DNA from: Eutrophovita sp913057845
Lineage (GTDB): Bacteria; Pseudomonadota; Gammaproteobacteria; Burkholderiales; Eutrophovitaceae
Assembly (NCBI GenBank): GCA_963925895.1
Contig: CAWUVH010000003.1
Span: 62,001 to 126,000, forward strand
DNA: 64,000 nucleotides
Reading direction: 5' to 3'
The position numbers and the translations under genes were made by a program. Below, piece after piece: positions 54,763-63,328 of the stretch. Within the stretch, counting starts at the first letter, position 1, and the number at the start of each line of letters is the position of its first letter. Below the pieces are notes generated by a model, which was given only the letters and a program-made list of their open reading frames with translations, was not told the DNA's origin and made no database searches.

Positions 54763-55872
54763 CTAAATCCTCATTGGCATGACAACATATTGAAATGTAC
54801 TATCTTCTTTTATGGTCATGAGCATGCTGCTGTTAGAATCCCCTAAAATACAATTGATATCTTGGACAGTGACGTTACTCAAGCAGTCCAATAAATAATT
54901 AACATTAAAACCTATATCTAGGGGCTCACCGTCATAACTTACTTCTAATTCTTCTTCAGCTTCCTCTTGTTCACTATTTGAACAAATTATTTTTAGTAAA
55001 TTTTTAGTTAATACCCAGCGCACACCTCTGAATTTCTCGTTGGACAAAATCGCGGCGCGTTGTAGCGCGCCTTGTAGCGTTTCTCTACCTAGTATTAATG
55101 TATTCGTCAACTCTGTAGGTATGACTCTTTTGTAGTCTGGGAATTTGCCATCTACTAATTTGGACACGAGTGTTACATTGCCAAATTTTATGGTTATTTG
55201 AGTATCCGTGATCCCTAGCTCTACCGTAGTGTCGCCATCGCCCAATAGTTTGACCAATTCTAGAACAGTTTTTCTTGGCAGTATGACTTCTCTCGACCCG
55301 GCATTTATTTTCAATTGCGTGGCCGCATGTGATAACCGATGGCCATCGGTTGCTACAAGGCGCATGGTATCGCCATCGAGCACTAATAAGAGGCCATTTA
55401 AGTAATACCTAATATCTTGCTGCGCCATAGCAAACTGTACTTTTTGCAACATATTTTTAAGTACTTTTTGTTCTAAAGTTACAACATCTATCGTTGCATT
55501 TTCTTTGGCTGCTATTAGCGGAAAATCTTTAGAGGGCAACGTTTGTAAATTAAATTTACTTTTACCGCTTTTAAGAATTGCTCTATTTTCTGAAGCTTCT
55601 AAAGTTATTTTAGTTTTATCGGGCAGTGCTCGGAGAATATCCAGTGTTTTCCGAGCTGATATGGTAAGAGTTTCGCCAGAATACGTTTGTTCTAGTGTCG
55701 CACTAGTCGCGATTTGTATTTCTAAATCGGTGCCTATAACCTCCAACGTGTTGCCATTGGCCTTTAAAAAAACGTTTGATAAAATTGGTAGTGTGTGGCG
55801 ACGTTCCACGATGCCTGAAACCATCTGCAGTGGTTTTAACAATAAATCTTTATCAATATTTAATAGTTTCAT
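54763..55872 (-). CDS. dnaN: DNA polymerase III beta subunit (sliding clamp)
   Basis: Ring-shaped processivity clamp. The 369-residue protein starts MKLLNIDKDLLLKPLQMVSGIVERRHTLP and ends in YVVMPMRI. RLVATDGHRLSHA in the second domain is a strong family signature. It lies between dnaA and gyrB in the classical order. The 210-bp AT-rich gap upstream holds a DnaA box. Confidence 0.97.
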   Translation of the reverse strand: MKLLNIDKDLLLKPLQMVSGIVERRHTLPILSNVFLKANGNTLEVIGTDLEIQIATSATLEQTYSGETLTISARKTLDILRALPDKTKITLEASENRAILKSGKSKFNLQTLPSKDFPLIAAKENATIDVVTLEQKVLKNMLQKVQFAMAQQDIRYYLNGLLLVLDGDTMRLVATDGHRLSHAATQLKINAGSREVILPRKTVLELVKLLGDGDTTVELGITDTQITIKFGNVTLVSKLVDGKFPDYKRVIPTELTNTLILGRETLQGALQRAAILSNEKFRGVRWVLTKNLLKIICSNSEQEEAEEELEVSYDGEPLDIGFNVNYLLDCLSNVTVQDINCILGDSNSSMLMTIKEDSTFQYVVMPMRI

Positions 55873-56055
55873 ATTAAACCTTAGTAGTAATAGTAGAGTC
55901 GGTCGCAGTTGTTTATAAGTAGTTCAAGTCTATGAGTGAATAGGCTTTTATGGCATTTAAAGTACGTTAATGATTAGTGTTTAGTATATGTAGTTTTTGT
56001 GAGCAAATGTTTTCGTTTTGTATATTTTCTAACTTATCAAAGAACCTTTCACGTG

Positions 56056-56064
56056 TTATCCACA
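56056..56064 (+). promoter_or_regulatory. Consensus DnaA box in the dnaA-dnaN gap
   Basis: A perfect TTATCCACA lies in the 210-bp gap between dnaA and dnaN. The adjoining 55900-56045 stretch is very AT-rich. Directly abutting it, 56047-56055 reads TTTCACGTG, half of a parS palindrome. I could find no second consensus box in this gap, so whether it is part of an origin or only regulatory is unclear. Confidence 0.6.
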
Positions 56065-56082
56065 TGGTTATTAGGCGGTTGA

Positions 56083-57435
56083 TCAACCACGTAGTATTTG
56101 GATTAGCGCATTAAAATCTCTCGTGATGTTGGTGTCAGTTGTTCGTAGCTCAGCTATTTTTCTACAGGCATGCAGTACTGTTGTATGGTCACGACCACCA
56201 TATGCGTCCCCAATGTCTGGAAGACTGTGGTTGGTGAGCTCTTTTGATAGCGCCATAGCCATTTGTCTTGGTCTTGCTATAGACCGGGTTCTTTTTTTAG
56301 AGAACATATCTGATACTTTTAATTTGTAGTAATCAGCAACACATTTTTGTACTACATCAATGGTGATGAGCTGTGAGTTGCTAGCCAATAGGTCTTTTAG
56401 AGCCTCCTTAGCGAGTAGTACTGAAACCGGTTCTTTCGTGAAATTGGCATAAGCGCTTATTCGTTTAAGGGCTCCTTCTAATTCTCGGACATTTGATTGA
56501 ATGTGAGTCGCCACAAAGAAGGCTACCTCTTCTGGTAAGGCGATAGACTCCATCTCAGCCTTTTTGAGCAAGATGGCTACGCGTAATTCGAGCTCTGGGG
56601 GCTCAATCGCGACAGTCAAACCAGAACCAAATCGGGAGACCAACCGATCTTCCATTCCAGAAATTTCTTTTGGAAAAGTGTCACAAGTCATGATGACTTG
56701 TTTCTTTGATTGCATTAAGGCATTGAACAAGTAAAAGAATTCCTCTTGAGTTCGAGCTTTTTTAGCAAAAAATTGAATATCATCGATCAGCAATAAATCT
56801 AGGGAGTGATAAAACCGTTTAAATTGCTCAAATGATTTATGTTGGTATGCATTCACAACATCGGTTACATATTTTTCCGCATGAATGTATAAAATTTTAG
56901 CGTTGGGTGTTTTGGTAGCGATGACGTTACCAATAGCCTGTATTAAATGTGTTTTACCAAGCCCGACCCCGCCATAGATAAATAATGGGTTATAAGCAAC
57001 GGCTGGATTATCACAGACTTGAATTGCGGCGGCTCGAGCTAATTGGTTTCCACGGCCAGTAACGAAACTATCAAATGTATACGTAGCGTTAAGTAGAGGA
57101 GCGCGAACGGAACTCTTGATCTTATGTTCTGTTTCGGGCGGTGATGCCGCAGGCTCAACATTAATCAGCAAAGCTGCAGGATCTACTTTGACGGGCGCGG
57201 AAACTTTCAACGAGAATTTAATGGGCAGCGTGGCGCCGAGGATGTCTTTACCCAGCTGTCGGAAATCCTTTGAATAGTTGTCTCGAGCCCAAACGAGCAG
57301 AAAACGGTTGGGTGCAATGATTATAATTTCTTCTTCGTGAACCGAGCCATTTAGTGGTTGCACCCAGGTCTTGAACTGTTGCGCAGAGAGCACAGTTTTA
57401 AAGTGATCAAGACAGCCATCCCAAAAAGCATTCAT
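56083..57435 (-). CDS. dnaA: Chromosomal replication initiator protein DnaA
   Basis: AAA+ initiator that binds DnaA boxes and opens oriC. The 450-residue protein has domain I (WDGCLDHFKTVLSAQQFKTWV), a short linker, and Walker A GGVGLGKTHLIQ near residue 155. Walker B is LLLIDDIQF near residue 218. The C-terminal DNA-binding signature is DAYGGRDHTTVLHACRK. Its own leader contains a candidate promoter overlapping a DnaA box and an apparent intrinsic terminator, so autoregulation is likely. It leads leftward dnaA-dnaN-gyrB. Confidence 0.98.
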   Translation of the reverse strand: MNAFWDGCLDHFKTVLSAQQFKTWVQPLNGSVHEEEIIIIAPNRFLLVWARDNYSKDFRQLGKDILGATLPIKFSLKVSAPVKVDPAALLINVEPAASPPETEHKIKSSVRAPLLNATYTFDSFVTGRGNQLARAAAIQVCDNPAVAYNPLFIYGGVGLGKTHLIQAIGNVIATKTPNAKILYIHAEKYVTDVVNAYQHKSFEQFKRFYHSLDLLLIDDIQFFAKKARTQEEFFYLFNALMQSKKQVIMTCDTFPKEISGMEDRLVSRFGSGLTVAIEPPELELRVAILLKKAEMESIALPEEVAFFVATHIQSNVRELEGALKRISAYANFTKEPVSVLLAKEALKDLLASNSQLITIDVVQKCVADYYKLKVSDMFSKKRTRSIARPRQMAMALSKELTNHSLPDIGDAYGGRDHTTVLHACRKIAELRTTDTNITRDFNALIQILRG

Positions 57436-57457
57436 TAAAATTTACGGGGCTAAAGAC

Positions 57458-57486
57458 AAAAAACCCCATCTGACGCGAGATAGGGT
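57458..57486 (-). terminator. Intrinsic terminator-like hairpin in the dnaA leader
   Basis: On the leftward strand, a 9-bp stem (57486-57478 with 57471-57463, one G-U pair) and a 6-nt loop are followed at once by a run of T (57463-57458). It lies 22 nt before the dnaA ATG and downstream of the candidate dnaA promoter. No other leftward gene ends here, so it would act as an attenuator of dnaA itself. Confidence 0.65.
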
Positions 57487-57531
57487 GACGTGGATGATAG
57501 AGACAAACTCGACCCAACACGCATACTTCTA

Positions 57532-57560
57532 ATTCTACCTTACCTGGGCGGACTTATCCA
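57532..57560 (-). promoter_or_regulatory. Candidate dnaA promoter
   Basis: TGGATA (57560-57555) and TAGAAT (57537-57532) are 17 bp apart on the leftward strand. The -35 hexamer falls within the DnaA box at 57554-57562, so DnaA binding would block it. The transcript would start near 57525, giving a leader of about 90 nt. Confidence 0.45.
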
Positions 57561-57562
57561 CA
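57554..57562 (+). promoter_or_regulatory. Consensus DnaA box overlapping the dnaA promoter
   Basis: A perfect TTATCCACA in the dnaA-rpmH gap, overlapping the -35 box of the candidate dnaA promoter. It is suited to autorepression and, with few other boxes nearby, possibly to origin function. Confidence 0.65.
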
Positions 57563-57584
57563 GGGCTTATAGATATAGGAAAAG

Positions 57585-57613
57585 TTGACAACAGAACCAA
57601 AAACCGTTGTAAT
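57585..57613 (+). promoter_or_regulatory. Promoter for rpmH-rnpA-yidD-yidC
   Basis: A perfect TTGACA (57585-57590) and TGTAAT (57608-57613) are separated by 17 bp. Transcription would start near 57620, about 34 nt before the rpmH ATG, with GGAG just before the start codon. This is the strongest promoter match in the window, as expected for a ribosomal protein gene. Confidence 0.75.
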
Positions 57614-57653
57614 GGCAGGCTTTTTTGATCTGTAGGTTACTTGGAGAACTTGG

Positions 57654-57788
57654 ATGAAACGAACATATCAGCCGTCCAAAACTCGACGGAATAGGACGCA
57701 CGGCTTTTTGGTGCGCATGAAATCACGCGGTGGTCGATCCGTCATTAATGCTAGACGGGCTAAGGGGAGGGCACGCCTAAGCGTGTGA
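57654..57788 (+). CDS. rpmH: 50S ribosomal protein L34
   Basis: 44-residue basic protein read directly from the sequence: it begins MKRTYQPSKTRRNRTHGF and ends RARLSV. The FLVRMKSRGGRSVINARRAKGR core is invariant for L34. A GGAG site precedes the ATG. Its stop overlaps the GTG start of rnpA (GTGA), coupling the two. It is divergent from dnaA, the classical arrangement. Confidence 0.98.
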   Translation: MKRTYQPSKTRRNRTHGFLVRMKSRGGRSVINARRAKGRARLSV

Positions 57789-58123
57789 TTTCTAATAAGC
57801 TACCCAGAGCTTCGAGACTGTGTGGGGGCGCCAACTATACTGGGCGTTTCGAATTAAGGTTACGAAGCCGACACTTTATTTTACTTTCAAGAGAAAGTAG
57901 CACGCAGATAAGCCGGATTGGCGTGTCATTTTCTAAAAGATATGTGCCCTTATCTGTTGTTCGGTCTAGTGTTCGGAGACAGGTAAAAGAGCTGTTTAGA
58001 AAAAGTAGAGAACAAATAAAGTCTAGAGATGTCGTGGTTAGAGCTACGCAAAAAATACTAAAAACAGATTTGAAAGATGCCAAGGAGGAGCTTAAGCAGC
58101 TCTGGGAGCGGGTATTAAGATGA
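57785..58123 (+). CDS. rnpA: Ribonuclease P protein component
   Basis: Protein cofactor of RNase P, which matures the 5' ends of tRNAs. 112 residues from a GTG start overlapping the rpmH stop. The conserved RNR-like basic motif is in VVRSSVRRQVKELFR near residues 58-72, and RIGVSFSKRYVPLSV precedes it. It overlaps yidD by 4 bp. Divergence is high outside the motif, as is usual for RnpA. Confidence 0.93.
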   Translation: MISNKLPRASRLCGGANYTGRFELRLRSRHFILLSRESSTQISRIGVSFSKRYVPLSVVRSSVRRQVKELFRKSREQIKSRDVVVRATQKILKTDLKDAKEELKQLWERVLR

Positions 58124-58356
58124 AACGTGTGCTCTTATTCATCATTCGGTGTTATCAATATTTGGTTTCACCGCTTTTGGCTCCCAGGTGCCGTTTCTCC
58201 CCCACCTGTTCCGAATATGTCAAAGAGTGCATTGTTCAATATGGGTGTGGGCTTGGGCTTGGGCTTGCCATAAAGCGTCTTTGTAAATGTCACCCATTCC
58301 ACGCGGGTGGATTCGATCCCGTACCACATATATCACACGCTAAAAGGGAATCTTAA
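58120..58356 (+). CDS. yidD: Membrane protein insertion efficiency factor YidD
   Basis: Small 78-residue inner-membrane-associated protein. FIIRCYQYLVSPLLAPRCRFSPTCSEY is the family signature (split here over residues 7-33) with three conserved cysteines, and HPFHAGGFDPVP closes it. It is thought to assist YidC-dependent insertion. It is embedded between rnpA (4-bp overlap) and yidC (2-bp gap). Confidence 0.95.
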   Translation: MKRVLLFIIRCYQYLVSPLLAPRCRFSPTCSEYVKECIVQYGCGLGLGLAIKRLCKCHPFHAGGFDPVPHISHAKRES

Positions 58357-58358
58357 TA

Positions 58359-60005
58359 ATGGATAGCGCGCGCATCATCGCTACGGTCGTATTTGTAGGC
58401 TCACTTATTTTGCTAGGGGACGCTTGGTTAAAAAAAGACCAATCGTTGGTTGCTGAAACAACTGTAATTACAAGCCCAAAACAGACCATCTCAACGATCC
58501 CTCAGGCGACGATTAATGAAATAAGCGGTGGATCAGAAAACCAACCATCTTCAACCGGTGCCGCTGTAACGGCGGATTATATTCAGGTTACAACGGATGT
58601 TTTTTCCGCCAAGATTGATAGAGTAGGCGCCGGGATTAAAGAGTTGGTGCTAACCCAACATCACAGCAAAGATAGCAAAACAGAGGCATTAAAATTATTT
58701 GAAATAGAGGCCGGCAGAACGTATATCGCCGAAGGGGGCCTGATCGGCAAGGGCTTGCCAAATCACAATAGCTTATTCGAATCGGGGAAGAGTGAGTACT
58801 TGCTATCCGCGGGGAGTAAACAGTTAAGCGTCATTTTAATTTCGGATTCTGAAACGGCTCGTGTAGAGAAAATATATACGTTTCATCGGGGTTCTTATGC
58901 AATCGATATCGAATATAGAATAGAAAATAAAACAGATACCGTTATAACTCCCAACGCGTATTTCCAACTGCTGCGTGATGGTGGTGGGGCGGATGGAGAT
59001 ACTAAACTTCAACCTACGTATACCGGCGGCGCGGTATATTCAGACGAAACTAAGTTCACAAAAGTGGACTTCAAGGATATGGATCGATCGAAGGTTAAAT
59101 ATCCTAAAATAGCTGAAGATGGTTGGGTAGGTTTTGTGCAGCACTATTTTGTTGCCGCGTGGTTGCCGGAGCCCGAAAAAAGTCGAGAGAACTTCATGAG
59201 ATCGTTGGGCAACAATCTTTACGCAATGGGATATGTCGAGGGCGTGACCGAAATTGCTAGAAAGAGCGTTGGGGCAGTGAGTACCCGCTTGTATGCTGGC
59301 CCGCAAGAACAAAAAGTTCTTAAAAGTTTGGCTCCAGGTTTAAATTTGGTCGTCGACTATGGCTGGCTAACAATCATAGCAAGCCCTTTATTTTGGTTAT
59401 TATCCGCGCTACACGGTCTGGTTGGCAATTGGGGGTGGTCGATTGTTTTTCTTACCGTAATCATTAAGTTGGTGTTTTTCCCCTTATCTGCGGCTGGCTA
59501 TAAGTCGATGGCTAAGATGCGGGTTATGGCGCCCCGACTTAAAGCGCTTAAGGAGACTTACGGGGACGACAAACCAAAATTTCAGCAAGCAATGATGGAT
59601 CTTTACCGTAAAGAGAAAATTAATCCCCTGGGTGGATGTTTGCCCATTGTGATTCAAATCCCTTTCTTCATTGCGCTTTATTGGGTGTTGCTCGCGAGTG
59701 TGGAGTTGAGAGACGCCCCCTTTATTTTTTGGATAACCGATCTGTCAGCAAAGGATCCGTATTACGTGCTACCTGTTTTAATGGCGGCGAGTATGGTCAT
59801 CCAATCGTGGCTCAGCCCAGCGCCACCAGACCCCATTCAAGCTAAAGTGATGAAGATAATGCCGTTAGTCTTCAGCATATTCTTTTTCTTTTTTGCCTCC
59901 GGCCTAGTGCTCTATTGGTTTGTGAATAACGTTTTGTCAATTACACAACAATGGACCATTACTCGGGCGATAGAGGGCAAAAAGCCCAACAATGTCAAAC
60001 AGTGA
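58359..60005 (+). CDS. yidC: Membrane protein insertase YidC
   Basis: Inner-membrane insertase working alone or with SecYEG. The 548-residue protein has an N-terminal transmembrane helix (about 5-22). A large periplasmic domain (about 60-325) follows, then the conserved five-helix core with NWGWSIVFLTVIIKLVFFPL and INPLGGCLPIVIQIPFFIALYW (shown in parts). The last 14 bp overlap the mnmE start. Confidence 0.96.
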   Translation: MDSARIIATVVFVGSLILLGDAWLKKDQSLVAETTVITSPKQTISTIPQATINEISGGSENQPSSTGAAVTADYIQVTTDVFSAKIDRVGAGIKELVLTQHHSKDSKTEALKLFEIEAGRTYIAEGGLIGKGLPNHNSLFESGKSEYLLSAGSKQLSVILISDSETARVEKIYTFHRGSYAIDIEYRIENKTDTVITPNAYFQLLRDGGGADGDTKLQPTYTGGAVYSDETKFTKVDFKDMDRSKVKYPKIAEDGWVGFVQHYFVAAWLPEPEKSRENFMRSLGNNLYAMGYVEGVTEIARKSVGAVSTRLYAGPQEQKVLKSLAPGLNLVVDYGWLTIIASPLFWLLSALHGLVGNWGWSIVFLTVIIKLVFFPLSAAGYKSMAKMRVMAPRLKALKETYGDDKPKFQQAMMDLYRKEKINPLGGCLPIVIQIPFFIALYWVLLASVELRDAPFIFWITDLSAKDPYYVLPVLMAASMVIQSWLSPAPPDPIQAKVMKIMPLVFSIFFFFFASGLVLYWFVNNVLSITQQWTITRAIEGKKPNNVKQ

Positions 60006-61323
60006 CACCATAGCAGCCATAGCGACTGGACCGGGCTCTGGGGGGATTGGTGTAGTTAGGGTTTCCGGGGCAAGGGTTCGGAAGATCGCTGAGCATATTT
60101 TAGGTGGGTTGCCTAAAACGAGAATGGCAACAACTCGGACGTTTAAGAATGCAGCGGGGGTGGCTATAGACGCGGGTATCGCAATTTTTTTTGAGGCCCC
60201 TAATTCCTATACAGGAGAAGATGTTTTAGAGCTCCAGGGGCATGGCGGCCCTGCTGTACTGCGACTTCTATTGCGGAGCTGCATTGACTCGGGTGCCAGG
60301 CTTGCTGAGCCGGGGGAGTTTACTCAGCGTGCATACCTAAATGACAAAATGGATTTGGTGCAGGCTGAAAGCGTTGCCGATTTGATAGGCGCGTCTTCAG
60401 CCGCTGCGGTATTAAGCGCGCACCGGTCGTTAAGCGGAGAGTTTTCCAGTCGTACTGTAGCGATAAAAGATGAATTAATTGAAATCCGCGTCTTTGTAGA
60501 GGCAGCGATTGATTTCTCCGATGAGGAGATTGATTTTTTAGAAGATCGTTTGGTGATGGACCGGATAAAAAGCATTTGTCAGAAATTAAAAACATTAAGA
60601 GGCTTGGCTTCGCAAGGTAATTTGCTCCGAGAGGGCGTAAAGGTTGTATTGGCCGGGGAGCCCAATGTAGGCAAATCGACTTTAATGAACCTTTTATCAG
60701 AAGAGGAAGCCTCGATCGTGACTGAGCACGCGGGCACAACGAGAGATTCAATTCAGCGGCACGTCGTAATAGGCGGCGTACCGATGCTGATGATTGATAC
60801 TGCCGGCTTGAGAGCATCGGAAGATCCTGTTGAGGCTATAGGCATTGCTCGAGCGCTTACTAATGTTGGGGACGCGGACGTCGTTCTAGAAATGAGAGCG
60901 GCCGGGATGGAAGCCCGATCACCAGCGTTATCATTGGATGTCGATGAGGCAAAAAAAATTATTGTAGTCAATAAGATTGACCTGGTGGGGGAGTTGGGCC
61001 GGATCGGCGCCAAAGACGGTATCCCGATGGTTTGTTTGTCTGCCAAAACAGGTGATGGCTTAGAGATGCTTAAGTCGGCCTTGCTAGAAAAGGTAGGCGT
61101 CAGGCGCAGCGATGAGGCGCCATTTATGGCTAGAGAGCGACACTTAAGCGCGCTAGACCGGGCGGCTGAACATGTGAGTTTGGCGTTATCCAACATTGAT
61201 GTGATTGAATTTTGTGCCGAAGAATTGCGGATGGCGCAAAATGCGGTATCCGAAATTACTGGGGAGTTTGTGGCCGATGATTTGTTGGGTGAAATATTTT
61301 CGAGCTTTTGTGTGGGGAAGTGA
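59992..61323 (+). CDS. mnmE: tRNA uridine-5-carboxymethylaminomethyl modification GTPase MnmE
   Basis: GTPase that, with MnmG, makes the cmnm5 modification on wobble uridine 34. The 443-residue protein has an N-terminal folate-binding domain (GSGGIGVVRVSG), then the G domain with GEPNVGKSTLMN, DTAGLR and NKIDL. The C-terminal catalytic cysteine motif is CVGK at the very end. It overlaps yidC by 14 bp. mnmG follows after a 91-bp gap that contains parS. Confidence 0.97.
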   Translation: MSNSDTIAAIATGPGSGGIGVVRVSGARVRKIAEHILGGLPKTRMATTRTFKNAAGVAIDAGIAIFFEAPNSYTGEDVLELQGHGGPAVLRLLLRSCIDSGARLAEPGEFTQRAYLNDKMDLVQAESVADLIGASSAAAVLSAHRSLSGEFSSRTVAIKDELIEIRVFVEAAIDFSDEEIDFLEDRLVMDRIKSICQKLKTLRGLASQGNLLREGVKVVLAGEPNVGKSTLMNLLSEEEASIVTEHAGTTRDSIQRHVVIGGVPMLMIDTAGLRASEDPVEAIGIARALTNVGDADVVLEMRAAGMEARSPALSLDVDEAKKIIVVNKIDLVGELGRIGAKDGIPMVCLSAKTGDGLEMLKSALLEKVGVRRSDEAPFMARERHLSALDRAAEHVSLALSNIDVIEFCAEELRMAQNAVSEITGEFVADDLLGEIFSSFCVGK

Positions 61324-61335
61324 TGGAACCAACAA

Positions 61336-61351
61336 TGTTTCACGTGAAACA
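61336..61351. promoter_or_regulatory. parS centromere site (ParB-binding)
   Basis: TGTTTCACGTGAAACA is a perfect 16-bp match to the conserved bacterial parS palindrome. It sits in the 91-bp mnmE-mnmG gap, about 2.6 kb from parA, near the origin. ParB binds it for chromosome segregation. I found no other full parS in the window. Confidence 0.96.
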
Positions 61352-61414
61352 AGTGTTCAGGTCGTGAGGAGTTAAAATGCGGTTATTAGTTTGCATAATC
61401 AATTGAGTAAAAGT

Positions 61415-63328
61415 ATGTTTTTTTCAAAAAATTACGATGTTGTGGTCATTGGCGGGGGGCATGCGGGGACAGAGGCGGCCCTAGCTTCTGCGCGTTCGGG
61501 GGCCCTTACCTTGCTGCTGACACATAGCATTGAAACGCTTGGGCAGATGTCCTGTAACCCGTCGATAGGCGGCATTGGGAAGGGTCATTTAGTAAAAGAA
61601 ATCGATGCGCTTGGTGGTGCGATGGCAGCGGCCGCCGATGATGCCGGGATTCATTTTAGACGACTCAATTCGAGCAAAGGGCCGGCGGTTCGCGCAACAC
61701 GCGCACAGGCAGACCGATCTTTATATAGGCAAGCTATAAGGACCCGCCTAGAGGCTCAGTCTGGTCTGGATATTTTTCAGGGTTCTGCGGTCGACGTGTT
61801 GGTATCGGGCGACTCCGTTAAGGGCGTGCTAACCAATATTGGACTAACGATCAAGGCAAAAACTGTTGTGTTGACCGCGGGTACGTTTCTAGCGGGTAAA
61901 ATTCATGTCGGACTGCAAAATCACGAAGCGGGAAGAGCTGGAGACCCACCGTCAAATGCTTTGGCGGCGCGACTGAGGGAGTTGCAGTTGCCGGCGGGTC
62001 GCTTAAAGACGGGTACGCCCCCCAGAATTGATGGGCGAACTATTGATTTTACCTCGCTAGAGAGGCAAGACGGCGACTCCGTAAGGCCGGTGTTTTCGTT
62101 TCTAGGTTCTCGAGATCAACATCCGAGACAAATTCCTTGTTGGATTACGCACACAAATGAACAAACACATGCATTTATTCGTTCCGGTTTGGATCGCTCG
62201 CCGATGTATACCGGTCGAATAGAGGGGGTTGGGCCGCGCTATTGTCCTTCTATAGAGGATAAGGTGGTTAGATTTTCTGACAGAGACCAGCATCAAATTT
62301 TTCTTGAGCCAGAGGGCCTAAATACGAATGAGTATTACCCGAATGGGATCTCTACGAGTTTGCCATTTGATGTGCAGGTCCAAATCGTAAAGTCCATCAA
62401 GGGGCTGGAGGACGCTTATATTCTTAGGCCGGGGTATGCGATTGAGTATGATTATTTTGACCCGCGATCGCTCAAGCCAACACTAGAAACTAAGGAGCTG
62501 AATAACTTATTCTTTGCTGGTCAAATTAATGGCACGACTGGTTATGAGGAGGCTGCGGCACAGGGCCTGTTGGCTGGGCTAAATGCGTCTAGAAAAGCGC
62601 AAGGAAAAGATGGTTGGTGTCCGAGGCGTGATGAAGCGTACCTCGGGGTCTTGGTTGATGATTTAATTACGAGGGGCGTTACCGAGCCTTATCGTATGTT
62701 TACTAGTCGGGCTGAGTATCGGTTGAGCCTCAGAGAGGATAATGCTGACCTGAGGTTGACTCCGATTGGTCGAGAGTTGGGGCTCGTAGATGATCGCCGG
62801 TGGGAGGCCTTTGAGCGAAAACGCAGCTTGATCGAAGAAGAGACCGGTCGTTTAAAGAAATTATTTGTGGGCCCAGATGGCGGCGACCAGGAGGCGATAA
62901 AAAACATAGTTGGTAAGGGGCTTGATCATGAATATTCCGCAATTCAATTGTTGAAGCGCCCCGAGGTGAGTTATGGAGCATTGATGAGTTTGGTTGGTGT
63001 GGGTCCTGGGGTAGAGGACGAAGTTGCAGCTGCGCAAGTGGAAATACAAGCGAAATATCAGGGTTATATTGATCGCCAGAAAGAAGAGGTGACGAAAATG
63101 GCTGGGCTGGAGGGCATCCAGATTCCTGAGGAGATGGATTATATAAATGTTTCTGGCTTGTCTGCGGAGGCTAAACAAAAATTAGCTTTTGGTCGACCGA
63201 GTACGCTGGGTCAAGCAAGTCGCATTTCCGGCATTACACCGGCTGCCATAGGCATTTTGTTGGTTCACATCAAGAGGGCAAATCGGTCCTCACAAGATAG
63301 AAGCAGCCACTCCCGAGTGGTCAGCTGA
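61415..63328 (+). CDS. mnmG: tRNA uridine-5-carboxymethylaminomethyl modification enzyme MnmG (GidA)
   Basis: FAD-dependent partner of MnmE in cmnm5U34 formation. From the ATG at 61415 it is 637 residues; a TTG eight codons upstream is possible, but the ATG places VVVIGGGHAGTEAALA at the usual distance. CNPSIGGIGKGHLVKEIDALGG and GTPPRIDGRTIDF are family hallmarks, and the C-terminal SRISGITPAAIGILLVHIK is typical. Its stop overlaps the rsmG start (TGATG). Confidence 0.97.
   Translation: MFFSKNYDVVVIGGGHAGTEAALASARSGALTLLLTHSIETLGQMSCNPSIGGIGKGHLVKEIDALGGAMAAAADDAGIHFRRLNSSKGPAVRATRAQADRSLYRQAIRTRLEAQSGLDIFQGSAVDVLVSGDSVKGVLTNIGLTIKAKTVVLTAGTFLAGKIHVGLQNHEAGRAGDPPSNALAARLRELQLPAGRLKTGTPPRIDGRTIDFTSLERQDGDSVRPVFSFLGSRDQHPRQIPCWITHTNEQTHAFIRSGLDRSPMYTGRIEGVGPRYCPSIEDKVVRFSDRDQHQIFLEPEGLNTNEYYPNGISTSLPFDVQVQIVKSIKGLEDAYILRPGYAIEYDYFDPRSLKPTLETKELNNLFFAGQINGTTGYEEAAAQGLLAGLNASRKAQGKDGWCPRRDEAYLGVLVDDLITRGVTEPYRMFTSRAEYRLSLREDNADLRLTPIGRELGLVDDRRWEAFERKRSLIEEETGRLKKLFVGPDGGDQEAIKNIVGKGLDHEYSAIQLLKRPEVSYGALMSLVGVGPGVEDEVAAAQVEIQAKYQGYIDRQKEEVTKMAGLEGIQIPEEMDYINVSGLSAEAKQKLAFGRPSTLGQASRISGITPAAIGILLVHIKRANRSSQDRSSHSRVVS

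Larger units (their letters stand above)
57436..57653. other. dnaA-rpmH intergenic region, possible oriC-proximal control region
   Basis: This 218-bp divergent region holds the dnaA leader with its terminator-like hairpin, a candidate dnaA promoter, one consensus DnaA box and the rpmH promoter. In many betaproteobacteria the origin is placed near here. I find only one perfect DnaA box and moderate AT content, so I do not call a full oriC. Confidence 0.45.

Noticed and set aside
60320..60817. Open frame of 165 codons opposite mnmE
   Set aside because: Antisense to the conserved G domain; composition and motifs do not look like a protein.
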